This document shows positions 10,749 through 19,943 of a stretch of 64,000 bases of DNA, piece after piece. Origin of the DNA: Begonia masoniana (Eukaryota; Streptophyta; Magnoliopsida; Cucurbitales; Begoniaceae); assembly GCA_022432975.1 (NCBI GenBank), contig CM039509.1, forward strand, positions 42,256,209-42,320,208, read 5' to 3'. Below the pieces are notes generated by a model, which ran no database searches, was not told the DNA's origin, and was given only the letters and a program-made list of their open reading frames with translations. Made by a program: the position numbers and the translations under genes. Each line of letters starts with the position of its first letter. Position 1 is the stretch's first letter.

Positions 10749-11123
10749 TGTGATGACCCATATGTGCACGACTGGCCCGTATACTGGATCCGAACCCAGA
10801 TGACGGTACGTCCGCACGGGAAAGAGGCCGGTGAAGGGGGTAGATCGTAATGTGGGGGTCGTCACAATCCCACATCGTTTGGGGAAGTATGTGGAAATGA
10901 AACATATGTAAAGAGACCCTCCCAAAAATAGTAAGACGCGTTTTGGAGCACAATTGGCAACGGATCCCATAAGAACTCCGAAGTTAAAAGTGCTTCGGCA
11001 AGAGTAGTACCAGGTTGGGTGACCGACTGAGAAGTCCTCGCCAAACAAAGCTGTGAGGGGAGGATATTGGGCTACGGCCCAATCCCAGAGCGGACAATAT
11101 CTTGCGGGAAAATGGGTCCTACA
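10749..11123 (+). repeat. Cassandra LTR 2, full length
   Basis: 375 bp, TGTGATGACCC ... GGGTCCTACA, with the 5S-like block at 10962-11041. The internal domain 10678-10748 precedes it. This is the most complete LTR of the array. Confidence 0.88.
10962..11041 (+). promoter_or_regulatory. 5S rRNA-like block in Cassandra LTR 2
   Basis: Same GGATCCCATAAGAACTCCGA ... GGTTGGGTGACCGACTGAG arrangement as in LTR 1, same strand. Cassandra LTRs are known to carry a Pol III-type 5S promoter; whether this one is active cannot be seen. Confidence 0.85.
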
Positions 11124-11192
11124 AATGGTATCAGAGCTGTACCCAACTGAAAATGTGGCCAACAAGGACGTTGGGCCACGATGGGGGGTATT

Positions 11193-11564
11193 TGATACCC
11201 TTGTGCCGACTGGCCCGTATACTGGATCCGAACCCAGATGACGGTACGTCCGCACGGGAAAGAGGCCGGTGAAGGGGGTAGATCGTAATGTGGGGGTCGT
11301 CACAATCCCACATCGTTTGGGGAAGTATGTGGAAATGAAACATATGTAAAGAGATCCTCTTAAAAATAGTAAGACGCGTTTTGGAGCACAATTGGCAACG
11401 GATCCCATAAGAACTCCGAAGTTAAAAGTGCTTCGGCGAGAGTAGTATCAGGTTGGGTGACCGACTGGGAAGTCCTTGCCAAACAAAGTCGTGAGGGGAG
11501 AATATTGGGCTACGGCCCAATCCCCAGAGCGGACAATATCTTGTTGGGAAAAGGGGTCGTTACA
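11193..11564 (+). repeat. Cassandra LTR 3
   Basis: 372 bp starting TGATACCC (two bases lost against LTR 2) and ending GGGGTCGTTACA, directly followed by the TSD GTCCT. Its 5S-like block is 11400-11478 and keeps the more canonical GGCGAGAGTAGTA form. Confidence 0.85.
11400..11478 (+). promoter_or_regulatory. 5S rRNA-like block in Cassandra LTR 3
   Basis: GGATCCCATAAGAACTCCGA, then CTTCGGCGAGAGTAGTATCA and GGTTGGGTGACCGACTGGGA. Of the three blocks in this array, this one is closest to plant 5S rRNA in the middle region. Confidence 0.83.
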
Positions 11565-11994
11565 GTCCTACACTTCGAGTGACTTTAGAAGTGTGAGGAT
11601 GAGAAATGGTGGCGTTGCAAAATCCATTGGTATGAGAGATATGCGTTTGGAGACCAACATCGGCAACACCTTGGTTTTGAGAGGTGTGAAGCACATTTCC
11701 GACATCCGCAAAAATTTGGTCTCGACTGGCAAGCTCGACGATGAAGGGTTTGGCAACACCTTTTGTGATGGAAAATGGAAGCTTACCAGAGGTTCATTGA
11801 TCGTGGCCAGAGGAGAAAAATACTCCTCATTATATGTGATGCACGTGAAGATCGCGGATTCTACAATGTGGTGGGTAATAAGGCTGCAAAGTTTGTAAAT
11901 TCACCTTCTAAGAGAAAGGTTGAGAAGACTCGGAAGAAGTCAAGTTCTCAGGTGAAGTTCAGGTTTGAATCTGAGGGTACATCAGAGCCGGTGA
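11565..11994 (+). pseudogene. Copia pol segment after protease (element B)
   Basis: Continues the protease ORF with SYTSSDFRSVRMRNGGVAKS, LVLRGVKHISDIRKNLVSTG, KLDDEGF and LTRGSLIVARGEKYSSLYVM. This is the C-terminal protease to GAG-pre-integrase stretch of TNT1-like Copia. After about 11880 the frame shifts into a Lys/Ser-rich piece (KRKVEKTRKKSSSQVKFRF) resembling the region behind the integrase core. The expected HHCC finger and DDE integrase core are missing, showing an internal deletion. Confidence 0.75.
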
Positions 11995-12708
11995 TGTAAT
12001 GACCCGTAATTCGGTCGTTACTAATTTGACTTAACGTACAATTCTATAAAAACTTAATAAAAATACTAAACGTCTGTAAATTTTCCCCAAAACGAGTGAA
12101 CTTCATTTACAAAACATCATATAAAATGTGTGTAAATTTTCAATTTGTTTTTTCCTCGGTGAACAGTGTTTTGCCGATCGATCTGCTACCTCTCGGCCAA
12201 CACTATAAAAAAACATCAATTTGGCCAATCGATCGGCCAAACCGGCGACCGATCGGCTCTGAATCTGGTTTTTTCCTCCAAACGCACAAAATTCACACCT
12301 TTCTCCCTTTTTCCTCCATTTCTTCACTACATACCTAAAGTTTCGTCATGAAACATCATAACTTCAATCCATTATCATTCAACCTATAAACATTATCAAA
12401 ATCTTAAAATCATACCTCAAATCATCCATTTATCCATAATCAACTTAATGCACAGTTATCCCAAGTCAAACACAACGATATTTCCTTAAACAACTCAGAA
12501 CAACAAAAATCCCAATTATGTTCACAAAACGTAGCAAAAAGTCTGTAAGGCCAACACCTAACTAAAGTTAAAATATCTGTCTTTACATATTAACCAAAAT
12601 ACCTATAACTAGCCCACAGATCAAAATCGCCCTAACAGCGCCAAGCACACACCATGGATATCCTCCATCAGCTGCTCTGTTATTCGTACTGAGGATCAAC
12701 GTCCTCAC

Positions 12709-14070
12709 TGTTGACTTAAATGGTGTTTAAGTCTAACTAAGTTTTTGAAGATATATTTGAATGTTAAGTATGTAATTTGATTGTGTTGATTAAATGAGAA
12801 TAATGAATTATGCATGTGATTCAATCTGTTGGAAATGCCCTTAGAAAGGGTATTTTAGTAGTCTAACAATTGTGATTAAGTGTACGGGGCTAAATTAGTG
12901 TAACAGGGCTGAAAAACTGATCTGCCGATGGTTTGTTAAAAGTAGATATACACCGATCACTATACGACAAAAGGCAAAGTCGTTTTAAGCTACTTCTGCC
13001 GATGGTATTTGAAGCTATTCCTACCGATGGCATTTTGAGGCTGCATATACCGATAGCAGTTCAGCGGGTTAAAGAAACTCATACCGATGGAAATTCAACG
13101 CTAATGCTTATGCCGATGAAGTTTCAACGTGCTTCTGCCGATGAAGTTTCAATGTGCTTCTATTGATGAAGTTTCAACACTAATGCTTATGCCGATGAAG
13201 TTTCAACGTGCTTCTACCGATGAAGTTTCTACGTGCTTCTACCGATAGCATTTCAATGTGCTTCTGCCGATGACATTCAAAGCTTACATCTGCTGGTAGC
13301 ATCTCAAGTTGCATCTGCCGATGACGTTCAAAGCTTACATCTGCCGATAGCATTTCAAGGTGCTTCTGCCGATAGTGTTATAAAGCTGTTTCAACCGGTG
13401 ATCTTCCGCCAGATTTTAAATAAACTGTGAAAGCTACAGTGTACCTCGCCCAGAAGCTTAAAGTCCAGAGCATTAATGGCGTCGGGCGATTTGCGATTTC
13501 AGAAAGTAACGGCTACCTGCATTTGTACGAAAGCTGCTCTAACGGTAACAAAGTTTCCATTATTGGATAAGGAGCATTGAAGTCTAGAGCTGATTTGAAG
13601 ACAGAGTATTTAAGTCAAGGTTAGAGTACGAAGGAACAACTTTTTGCGAAATTTATTCTTGAGCCCTAACTTGCGATTAATCATACTCTGTATTCTTCAA
13701 CTACATCTCTCGATTCCTAAACTTGAGAATTTGATTTGAGAGTTTGTAGTTTGTTGTATTCATTCATTCAAACCTGTAAAACCCGAAAGGCAGTGGATTG
13801 ACGCCCGTCAAGTTCAATCCAGATCTGTAAAAGGCAGTTGATCGGAGCCCAGAATTTTGATCTGTTTATTCTCGTGAGGAGAAGGTGAAGGATCTTCAAG
13901 GGGGAACCTTGAAGCGTGGATGTAGGCAGGTTTTGGCCGAACCACGTAAAAGCTCTTGTGTTGGTTTTTCTCTCTCTCTCTGTTGTTTTTATTGTTGTGT
14001 TGATTTTCTATTAGATTAATAATTTTAAAAGGTCTAATTCACCCCCCTCTTAGACAATCTTGATCCAACA
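12709..14070 (+). repeat. Solo LTR related to the gag-only element, nested in the Gypsy solo LTR
   Basis: Begins TGTTGACTTAAATGG, ends GACAATCTTGATCCAACA, with perfect TSD CTCAC (12704-12708 and 14071-14075). It shares ends and U5 blocks (GGTTTTGGCCGAACCACGTA near 13930) with the LTRs at 4122, 6231 and 49290, but its internal array (12915-13400) uses another unit: tgccgatgaagtttcaacgt. A TATA-like GTATTTAAG follows near 13606. It is the youngest identifiable layer at this spot. Confidence 0.88.
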
Positions 14071-15370
14071 CTCACCTGTCTCAATATCACCTACACCACA
14101 AAGTAAGTAATAAGCCTAATACCCAGTAAGTGATGTAGAAATAAATAAAATGCATGCTCATGACTATGATATGCTCATGCTCTTCGTAAATCATGCACTG
14201 AGTCGTTCTTTATTTTCTTGCATGACATGAGTCATTGGGGTACTGCTTCTAGATGATAGATGGCCTTACTGAGTGTCCACTTGGCGGGACGACCAACTCA
14301 CTCTAGGGGAAGTGGAAAGACCCCTTGCCCTGAGCCCAGCCCGGGACGCACCACCATCGGCATGGGTTGGACAGGGCTCGGAGCTCGCGGACACACCGCC
14401 ATCGACCCGGCCCAACACAGTTCCTTACCCACAACTATTTACGTATTTTACTGTACTGTTTTTCTTTTGCTCTTGTTTACATGAAAACGTATGCATAAAA
14501 CTGTTTTCTATGCTTTGAAAAACTATGATGCATGAATGCGTGTCACATACACATATCCTCGAATGCTGTAAACATAACATAAAATAGACTGATAACAAAT
14601 CCAGAATTAAATAAGAAACAATCATAAATAAACTCACAACCTAATTTCTACCCAAACCAAACTCTCAAACTACATTATCCAAAATCCACATTCTAACTAT
14701 CTTTGCGGTGTAGACCAATCGGCCAAACACAAGCAAACATACACTTACCTTGAGTCCTGACCACAAGATTAGGCAATTGATTAACTTCCCTTTTTATTTG
14801 TAACCCTATACATTTAAATTAAACAATATACATCAAATTAAACAATATACATCAAAATGTATCCGAATCAATTCAAATCATATAATTCCTACTATACTTA
14901 TCAAATTGAATAACTTTGAAAAATCATAACTTAATCTATACTTATCTAAATACATTGACTTCAACGCCTATTGATCACTTAAAAAGTCTAATTTAACTTG
15001 GTAAGATTAATTATCAAGAACCCTCAATTGATTGCATCGGTAAAACGAAAATCCAAAACTATCCTGAAAACCCTAACTTGAACATTTTCAACCAAATTGA
15101 TGTATTTGCTTCATTCTATTCCACAACTAACCACTACATTCAATTTAAACATCAATTAAACCAAAAAAGAGAAAAAGAAGCTCAATTTTGTGCAGTCATC
15201 TAAGGTTTATCAAAACATCAAATAAATCCAACTAAACTCCACTTTTATTACATTTAAACCCTTAAATTGTTAAACCATTAAGAAAGTCAACTCGTACTGT
15301 GAAAATCTTGAGAACTAGAGAGGAGGAGGCAACGTGGTTCTCACCTTTTCAAATTGTCTTAAAGGATGAC

Positions 15371-15414
<44 letters not shown>
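15371..15414. repeat. Poly-C tract, 44 bases
   Basis: An uninterrupted run of 44 C inside the Gypsy solo LTR. It is prone to replication slippage and sequencing error, so its exact length should not be trusted. Confidence 0.9.
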
Positions 15415-15699
15415 TTTTGTTATTATTATTGTTTGTAGAAAAGTATACTCTCTCATTTTGTTTCCAACGTGGTTCTCACCTTTTCAAATTGACAATTTGA
15501 CTTTTCAACATCATCATATAAGTTCTTTTCTTAATATTTCTTTTACCTTTACTTTAATTTTCTTTACTTTAATTAATATCATCAAATAAATAAAATAATC
15601 ATATAGATAAAATAATCATGCAATATTAGGCAAACAAATTATAACTATAATTACTATACATATTTGAAAATCTATACGATGAAATTGTCGAGTATTACA

Positions 15700-16182
15700 G
15701 GTGAGTCAGCCTATTACAAATGTTCAGTCACCAGTTTCAGTTTCACGTCAGAACGGTATCGTCAAAGGCAGAACCATGTGGAAGGCTAAGCTCCAGGACG
15801 ATATGATGAAACTGTGAGTTATGTGTTGAATGTGTTCGAGAAAAACGATTTCTAAGTGGAAGTTTCGACATGTTCAGATGGAGTTCGTTGCGACAACCCT
15901 GATAGTTCAGTGATACCATAGAGGAGGAGATGTGATTTTTTTTCAAGTAAGTCTCTCAAGTTTAAGCAGGGCTTAAAATTGAACGGTATCGGATGTTGAG
16001 TTGACCCATCTGGAGCATTTGTGGTAGAGGAGCTTTTTTTAATGGAGTTTTGCAGATTTGTTTCCTTGCACCGAAATTTCGTTGAAGGTGGAGATTGTCA
16101 GAATTCAGTGTTCTGGATTCGCTTTTGTTGGGCCGAGTAGCCCGTTTGATCTTTCATGTGGAATTCTTGTCAATGTCGAGTT
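15700..16182 (+). pseudogene. Copia B 3' tail and polypurine region
   Basis: Continues from 11994 as SQPITNVQSPVSVS, then GRTMWKAKLQDDMMKL, with stops and no RT motifs. GAAGGTGGAGATTG (about 16084-16097) looks like the family polypurine tract, but the LTR does not follow directly. Instead 16097-16149 is a diverged copy of the first 50 or so LTR bases, and the real 3' LTR starts at 16183. Confidence 0.6.
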
Positions 16183-16446
16183 TGTTAGAATTTGGTATGA
16201 CCCGAATTCTAGTTGGGTCGGTCGGACTCGTATATCAATATTAGGGTTTTACGTTTTCTCTATATATTGATACTTGAGTCGCAAAACTCATTGTATCAAA
16301 TTTGATATTAGTGATTCTCTCATTTGTCCGTAATTTTTTCCCTTCTAGGATTTCCATGTAAAATTCGGTGTCCATTATTTTCTCGTTTTCTTTTTTTGGT
16401 TTCTCAATCGTTCATTATAGGTGGATTAGGGTACCTAATCCTAACA
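16183..16446 (+). repeat. 3' LTR of Copia B
   Basis: 264 bp, TGTTAGAATTTGG ... CTAATCCTAACA, followed by TSD TCTTT at 16447-16451, which matches 2695-2699. Confidence 0.92.
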
Positions 16447-16451
16447 TCTTT

Positions 16452-17352
16452 AACATTTTGTTTATAATTTTTTATTTTATTTTCACTGCATCAGTTAAAG
16501 AAACTCAAAAGAGTTATTCTCACGTCCATATATTTCTCACTCTTTTTGAACTTCAACGTGCTCTCTCTTTCTTTGTGTTCTATTTTAGCATTCCACACTC
16601 GTATTTCATCCTTAGTCAAACTTTTTACTTCTTTGTTATGACATGAAGCTCTTTAACTTATTTGTCATATGCATCTCCTACTGCAATGATATATGTTGGC
16701 TGACTGCATTTTATAAGAATCAACTTCTATGACATATGGATTTGTATGTTATACCTTCAATAAATTCTTCATGATTCTCTTATTTATTTCGTCATTATAG
16801 TTAAATAAAAACAAATATAATATTATATTTGTTTTATATATTTTGATTTCATGTAATGGGTACGTGCTAAAAGTCAAAATGATTGAATTTTATTTTAATA
16901 TTTGATTGATTTTATTTCTATTTGGTCAATTGCACTTTAAAATAAATATATTAATACTTTTACCATGATGAATTTTTGTTTTTATCAAATTTTATGTTTT
17001 ATAACGTACTTATCCATCAAGTAATTTAAATAACATTATAATAAAGTATATTTATATAACTTATTACTTTATTTTAATTGTTATCAAGATTTTTGTTTTA
17101 ACTTAAAATATAATATTCTAATATATTGTGTAATGATGATTTTTTATTTTTATTAAATATTTATTTATTAAGTAATTTAAAAAATATTATAATAAAATGT
17201 TTTCATAAATTTTTTGTTTTTAACCATTTTTATTTTCGATTACATGTTTATATATTAGGTAATTTAAGAAATTATAATAAAATGTGTATATATAATTATA
17301 CATGTGTGGATGACTATTTGTACCCATATTCTGAATTCTTATAATATATATA
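16452..17352. other. AT-rich stretch, no gene seen
   Basis: About 900 bp of strongly AT-rich DNA (many TTTTATT and TATAAT runs). It faces 2206-2694 across Copia B, so it is probably relic AGPase intron or older unrecognised repeats. No ORF here is credible. Confidence 0.5.
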
Positions 17353-17517
17353 AAGAAAAAGTATCATTTAGACTCCAACGTATGAGGTCAGTGACCATTT
17401 GGTACCTAACGTATTTTTTGTACCCAATCAAACCCTAACGTATAAAACGTTTGCAATTCAAACCCTGCCGTCAATTTTTCAGTTAAAATTGACAGATGCC
17501 CTTTTAAAATTACCAAA

Positions 17518-17928
17518 CTACCCTCCCTCTCTCTCTATCTCTCTCTCTCTCTCGGCGACGACATTATCGAAGACGGACAACTCAAAACAGAGCTTCTTCT
17601 TCTGTCGTATCTCAGATTTCCAGAAAACGAATGAGACATCAAGCTCTCTCCGCTTTCTTCCCCCCACGCTTTTACACAGTGAATCGTCGTCTTTAGCAGA
17701 TCTCTCTGTTTGCAGAGAAGACGCAGCATTATAGCACATTTTCATTGGTTGGTGCTTCTGGTGATTCTGTTTTTGGGATAATTTTTCATACCATGGCTTT
17801 ACCTTCTTCAAATACTTTCTGATCACCTCCTTCGCTGTTGAGCTGATTCGTTTGACGTGCGACGACGATGAACTTTCTGATTCACGATTTTTAGATTCCT
17901 TTCTAAACACTGACGACAATTTGGACAA
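17518..17928 (-). pseudogene. Captured fragment resembling MAKR/BKI1-type kinase regulator
   Basis: One frame reads SSSSSHVKRISSTAKEVIRK then YLKKVKPWYEKLSQKQ; a second frame further on gives SFSGNLRYDRRRSSVLSCPS. In MAKR proteins (membrane-associated kinase regulators, related to the BRI1 inhibitor BKI1) I recall a basic YLKKVKP segment followed by a Ser-rich FSGNLRY segment in that order. The change of frame between them indicates a frameshifted, captured copy. The assignment is from memory and needs a search. Confidence 0.5.
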
Positions 17929-17985
17929 GGAAAAGTACTTATTCTTCTTGATCTGGTTATGGAGGCCATTCTCGAGTCTCGACTA

Positions 17986-17990
<5 letters not shown>

Positions 17991-18048
<58 letters not shown>
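17991..18048. repeat. (GA)n microsatellite
   Basis: An almost pure GA dinucleotide tract of about 58 bp next to the inner edge of the right TIR. A CT-rich partner tract lies at about 17521-17555. Confidence 0.9.
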
Positions 18049-18052
<4 letters not shown>

Positions 18053-18217
18053 TTTGGTAATTTTAAAAGAGCATCCGTCAATTTTAACTAAAAAATTGAC
18101 GACAGGGTTTGAATTGCAAACGTTTTATACGTTAGGGTTTGATTGGGTACAAAAAATACATTAGGTACCAAATGGTCACTGACCCCATACGTTGAAGTCT
18201 AAATGGTACTTTGCCCT

Positions 18218-18898
18218 ATATATAATTTGTTTGATGTATTCACATCAACATTTTCGAATAATCATGATTGTTCATCTTCTTTAAGGTATTGTAACAAGAC
18301 ATGATAGTTTTGTCATATACTATAATATTTTTTGTAGTGTTAATAATATTAAAAACTAAACATTTATATTTAACACGTGTCATATATTTAATTTATTTTA
18401 CAGAGTTTATGAAAAATCAACTTTTTATCTCATTCATAATGTTGTAAAGACAAGTGTCATATGATTAACTAAATTTTTGTAACATTTTTTGAAGAATTAA
18501 GATTTTGTATTTTCAGTAGTTTATTGTAATGATACGCAACAGACAATACGCATGTGCATCGGACGTGAACAACTAGTAATAGGTAAAAATGAGCTTGAAT
18601 TATATGTTATGCTAGCTTTATGCTATTGCATTGATACCAAGCTGAACTTGTTAATGACTTAGTGAAGGATAAGCTGAATGTAGCAGTTGATAAACACTCG
18701 TTTTCTCATTCTACTACAACTTAGGCTGAACTTCAAATGTGAGGGGGTTTAAGTTTTTCACCTCCGTTTCCCTTTATTTTCTTCTTTCTGCTGGTCGTTG
18801 GGACTCACATCACATTTTCTCCTCTTCTTTAGTTTCTGACAATACTTTCACTTTCACTTTCACTAGAGCAACAATTTGATTGCAAATTGGTATTTCAG
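18218..18898. other. AT-rich sequence preceding the last AGPase exon
   Basis: About 680 bp with no gene. Its last part (TTGGTATTTCAG, ending 18898) is a good splice acceptor, so at least that portion is probably relic AGPase intron. Confidence 0.5.
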
Positions 18899-19943
18899 AT
18901 CCTGAATAGCGACACTGTGCAAGAAGCAGCCTGAGAGACGGATGGGTAGAGGTGGGCAAGAGTTCGGTTCGGTTCGGTTCGGTTCGGTTTTGGACCAAAC
19001 AGAAGCGAACTCATTGGTTTCGGTTTCGGTTTCCGAACCCAAAACCGAAATCGATTGACTTATACCAGACCCGAACCGAACTTTTTAGTTTCGGTTCGGT
19101 TCGGTTCGGGTCTGGTCGGTTCCTGCTCATTTGACCACGTTGACCTGGCTGCTTCACTCCACGACTCCTTGCTGGGCCCTGGCTGCTGTCTCTTCCTGGA
19201 AGTCAGTTGTTCTTTCCAAGAAGCTTATCCATTTTCACAGCAAATTTTTTGAATTTTGATGCAGCAAATATTTAGGATAAAAGAAATACCAAATCTTTTC
19301 CTTTTCAGAAGCCAATCGTTTTATTGATCAAGACAATTGATCAGCCGGAGCGCAAATCGGAGGCGGGATAGTGAGCCGGAGCGTGAATCGGAGCGAGGAG
19401 TCGTCACTCGTCTGTCGTCTGTCGGAGCTTGTCGTCTGTCGCTCGCTGGAGCACCAAGGAGCCGTCACCCGTCAGTCCTCTGTCGCTGCCGCTGGAGCGC
19501 CGAGGAGTCGTCGGTCGTCTGTCACTTCGCTGGAGTGGAGGCTGGCTGGAGGAGTTAAGCGAGGACAAGGAGTTCAGTTCATGACCTAAACTGAAAATCC
19601 CGAGTCCCCGACACCCTAAGGCCTAATCATTAATCAACCCTTCAGGTTTCGGTTTTTCGGTTCGGTTCGGTTTTGACTTCCACCCGAACCGAACCCGAAA
19701 GCTTATTAGTGAGCCCAACCCGAACACAAAAAACAACTCCTGCACTCGAACCGACCCGAACCGAACCGAACCCTCGGGTCGGTTCGGTTCCTCGGGTCGG
19801 TTTCGGGTCTGCCCACCCCTATGGATGGGTATTTCATTAAAAGTGGGATAGTTACTGTAATCAAGAACGCCTTGATTCCAAGCGGCACTGTGTTCAAGGG
19901 TTACCCCAACAATGGAGTAGTGGCCCCTGGCTTTTTGGTCTGA
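18899..19943 (+). pseudogene. ADP-glucose pyrophosphorylase small subunit, last exon, split by a hAT element
   Basis: After the acceptor (TTTCAG|ATC) it reads ILNSDTVQEAA, a TGA where the family has Arg, then ETDG; after the insertion at 18948-19822 it continues YFIKSGIVTVIKNALIPSGT. The intact family ends IPSG-(T/I)-x-I; here the original stop is lost and the frame runs 14 residues on, to TGA at 19941. Possible 3' UTR follows with an AATAAA at 20036-20041. The exon lies on the same strand as the fragment at 1906-2205. Stop, lost terminator and insertion together mean it is dead. Confidence 0.87.
18948..19822. mobile_element. Small hAT (MITE-like) element in the AGPase exon
   Basis: 875 bp flanked by a perfect 8-bp duplication GGATGGGT (18940-18947 and 19823-19830), which is coding sequence of the AGPase exon. 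Ends AGAGGTGGGCA / TGCCCACCCCT are an imperfect hAT inverted repeat. Both subterminal zones are tandem gaaccgaacc/ggttcggttc strings. The middle (19337-19600) is a GC-rich gagtcgtc-type segment of unknown origin. There is no transposase, so it is non-autonomous. Confidence 0.88.

Larger units (their letters stand above)
9900..11564 (+). mobile_element. Cassandra TRIM array fused to a Gypsy-type LTR end
   Basis: A 1665-bp insertion flanked by one 5-bp TSD, GTCCT (9895-9899 and 11565-11569). Left part 9900-10307 is not Cassandra: it begins TGTAACATCCC and holds gatcgatcggcc palindromes like the end of the Gypsy solo LTR at 11995. The rest is three Cassandra LTRs (10308-10677, 10749-11123, 11193-11564) separated by two tiny internal domains of about 70 bp, each with a TGGTATCAGAGC primer site (10680-10691, 11126-11137) and a GATGGGGGG polypurine tract. 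Cassandra codes for no protein and must be mobilised in trans. Confidence 0.85.
11995..15699 (-). repeat. Gypsy-type solo LTR (minus) in Copia B, with nested solo LTR
   Basis: Begins TGTAATGACCCG, ends GAGTATTACA, and is flanked by the perfect TSD GGTGA (11990-11994 and 15700-15704). Without the nested 12709-14070 LTR and one TSD copy it is about 2.3 kb. There are no internal coding parts, so it is a solo LTR left by LTR-LTR recombination. It shares blocks with the LTRs at 36386, 43302, 54952 and 59767, such as CACCTACACCACA with AAGCCTAAT (about 14085-14120). It also has gatcgatc palindromes at 12172-12265 and a 44-base C run at 15371-15414. Confidence 0.88.
2700..16446 (+). mobile_element. 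Ty1/Copia element B, complete footprint with four nested insertions
   Basis: Bounded by LTRs 2700-2959 and 16183-16446 and flanked by a perfect 5-bp TSD, TCTTT, at 2695-2699 and 16447-16451. Its coding sequence resumes after each insertion: gag 3842-4121, gag 7534-8016, protease 9770-9899, further pol 11565-11994, tail 15700-16182. Removing the four insertions leaves about 3.2 kb. Most of integrase and all reverse transcriptase and RNase H motifs are absent, so the copy was already internally deleted or lost these parts later. The LTRs differ at roughly one site in ten by eye, so this is an old insertion. Confidence 0.92.
17353..18217. mobile_element. Mutator-like (Pack-MULE type) element with long terminal inverted repeats
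   Basis: Two inverted copies of about 170 bp (17353-17522 and 18049-18217) share blocks such as CAGTGACCATTTGGTACC, AACCCTAACGTATAAAACGT and GTCAATTTT. Flanks ATATATATA / ATATATAAT could be a 9-bp TSD, but the local AT repeat makes that weak. There is no transposase. The interior holds a minus-strand gene fragment (17518-17928), a CT-rich tract and a GA microsatellite (about 17991-18048). Long TIRs around a host-gene fragment are the signature of a Pack-MULE. Confidence 0.78.

Noticed and set aside
10150..11408. Overlapping minus-strand ORFs of 267 and 261 residues
   Set aside because: They run antisense through repeated Cassandra LTRs and repeat themselves because the LTRs do. No protein motif was seen.
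10513..11478. Genuine 5S rRNA genes
   Set aside because: Only about 80 bp of 5S-like sequence is present each time, with changes, embedded in LTRs with PBS and PPT nearby. This is Cassandra, not rDNA.
15299..15589. Proline-rich ORF
   Set aside because: The proline run is the 44-base C homopolymer inside a Gypsy LTR.
18500..18580. Possible Helitron 3' end (CTAGT after a hairpin-like string)
   Set aside because: The hairpin is weak, and neither a TC 5' end nor an A/T insertion site could be shown.
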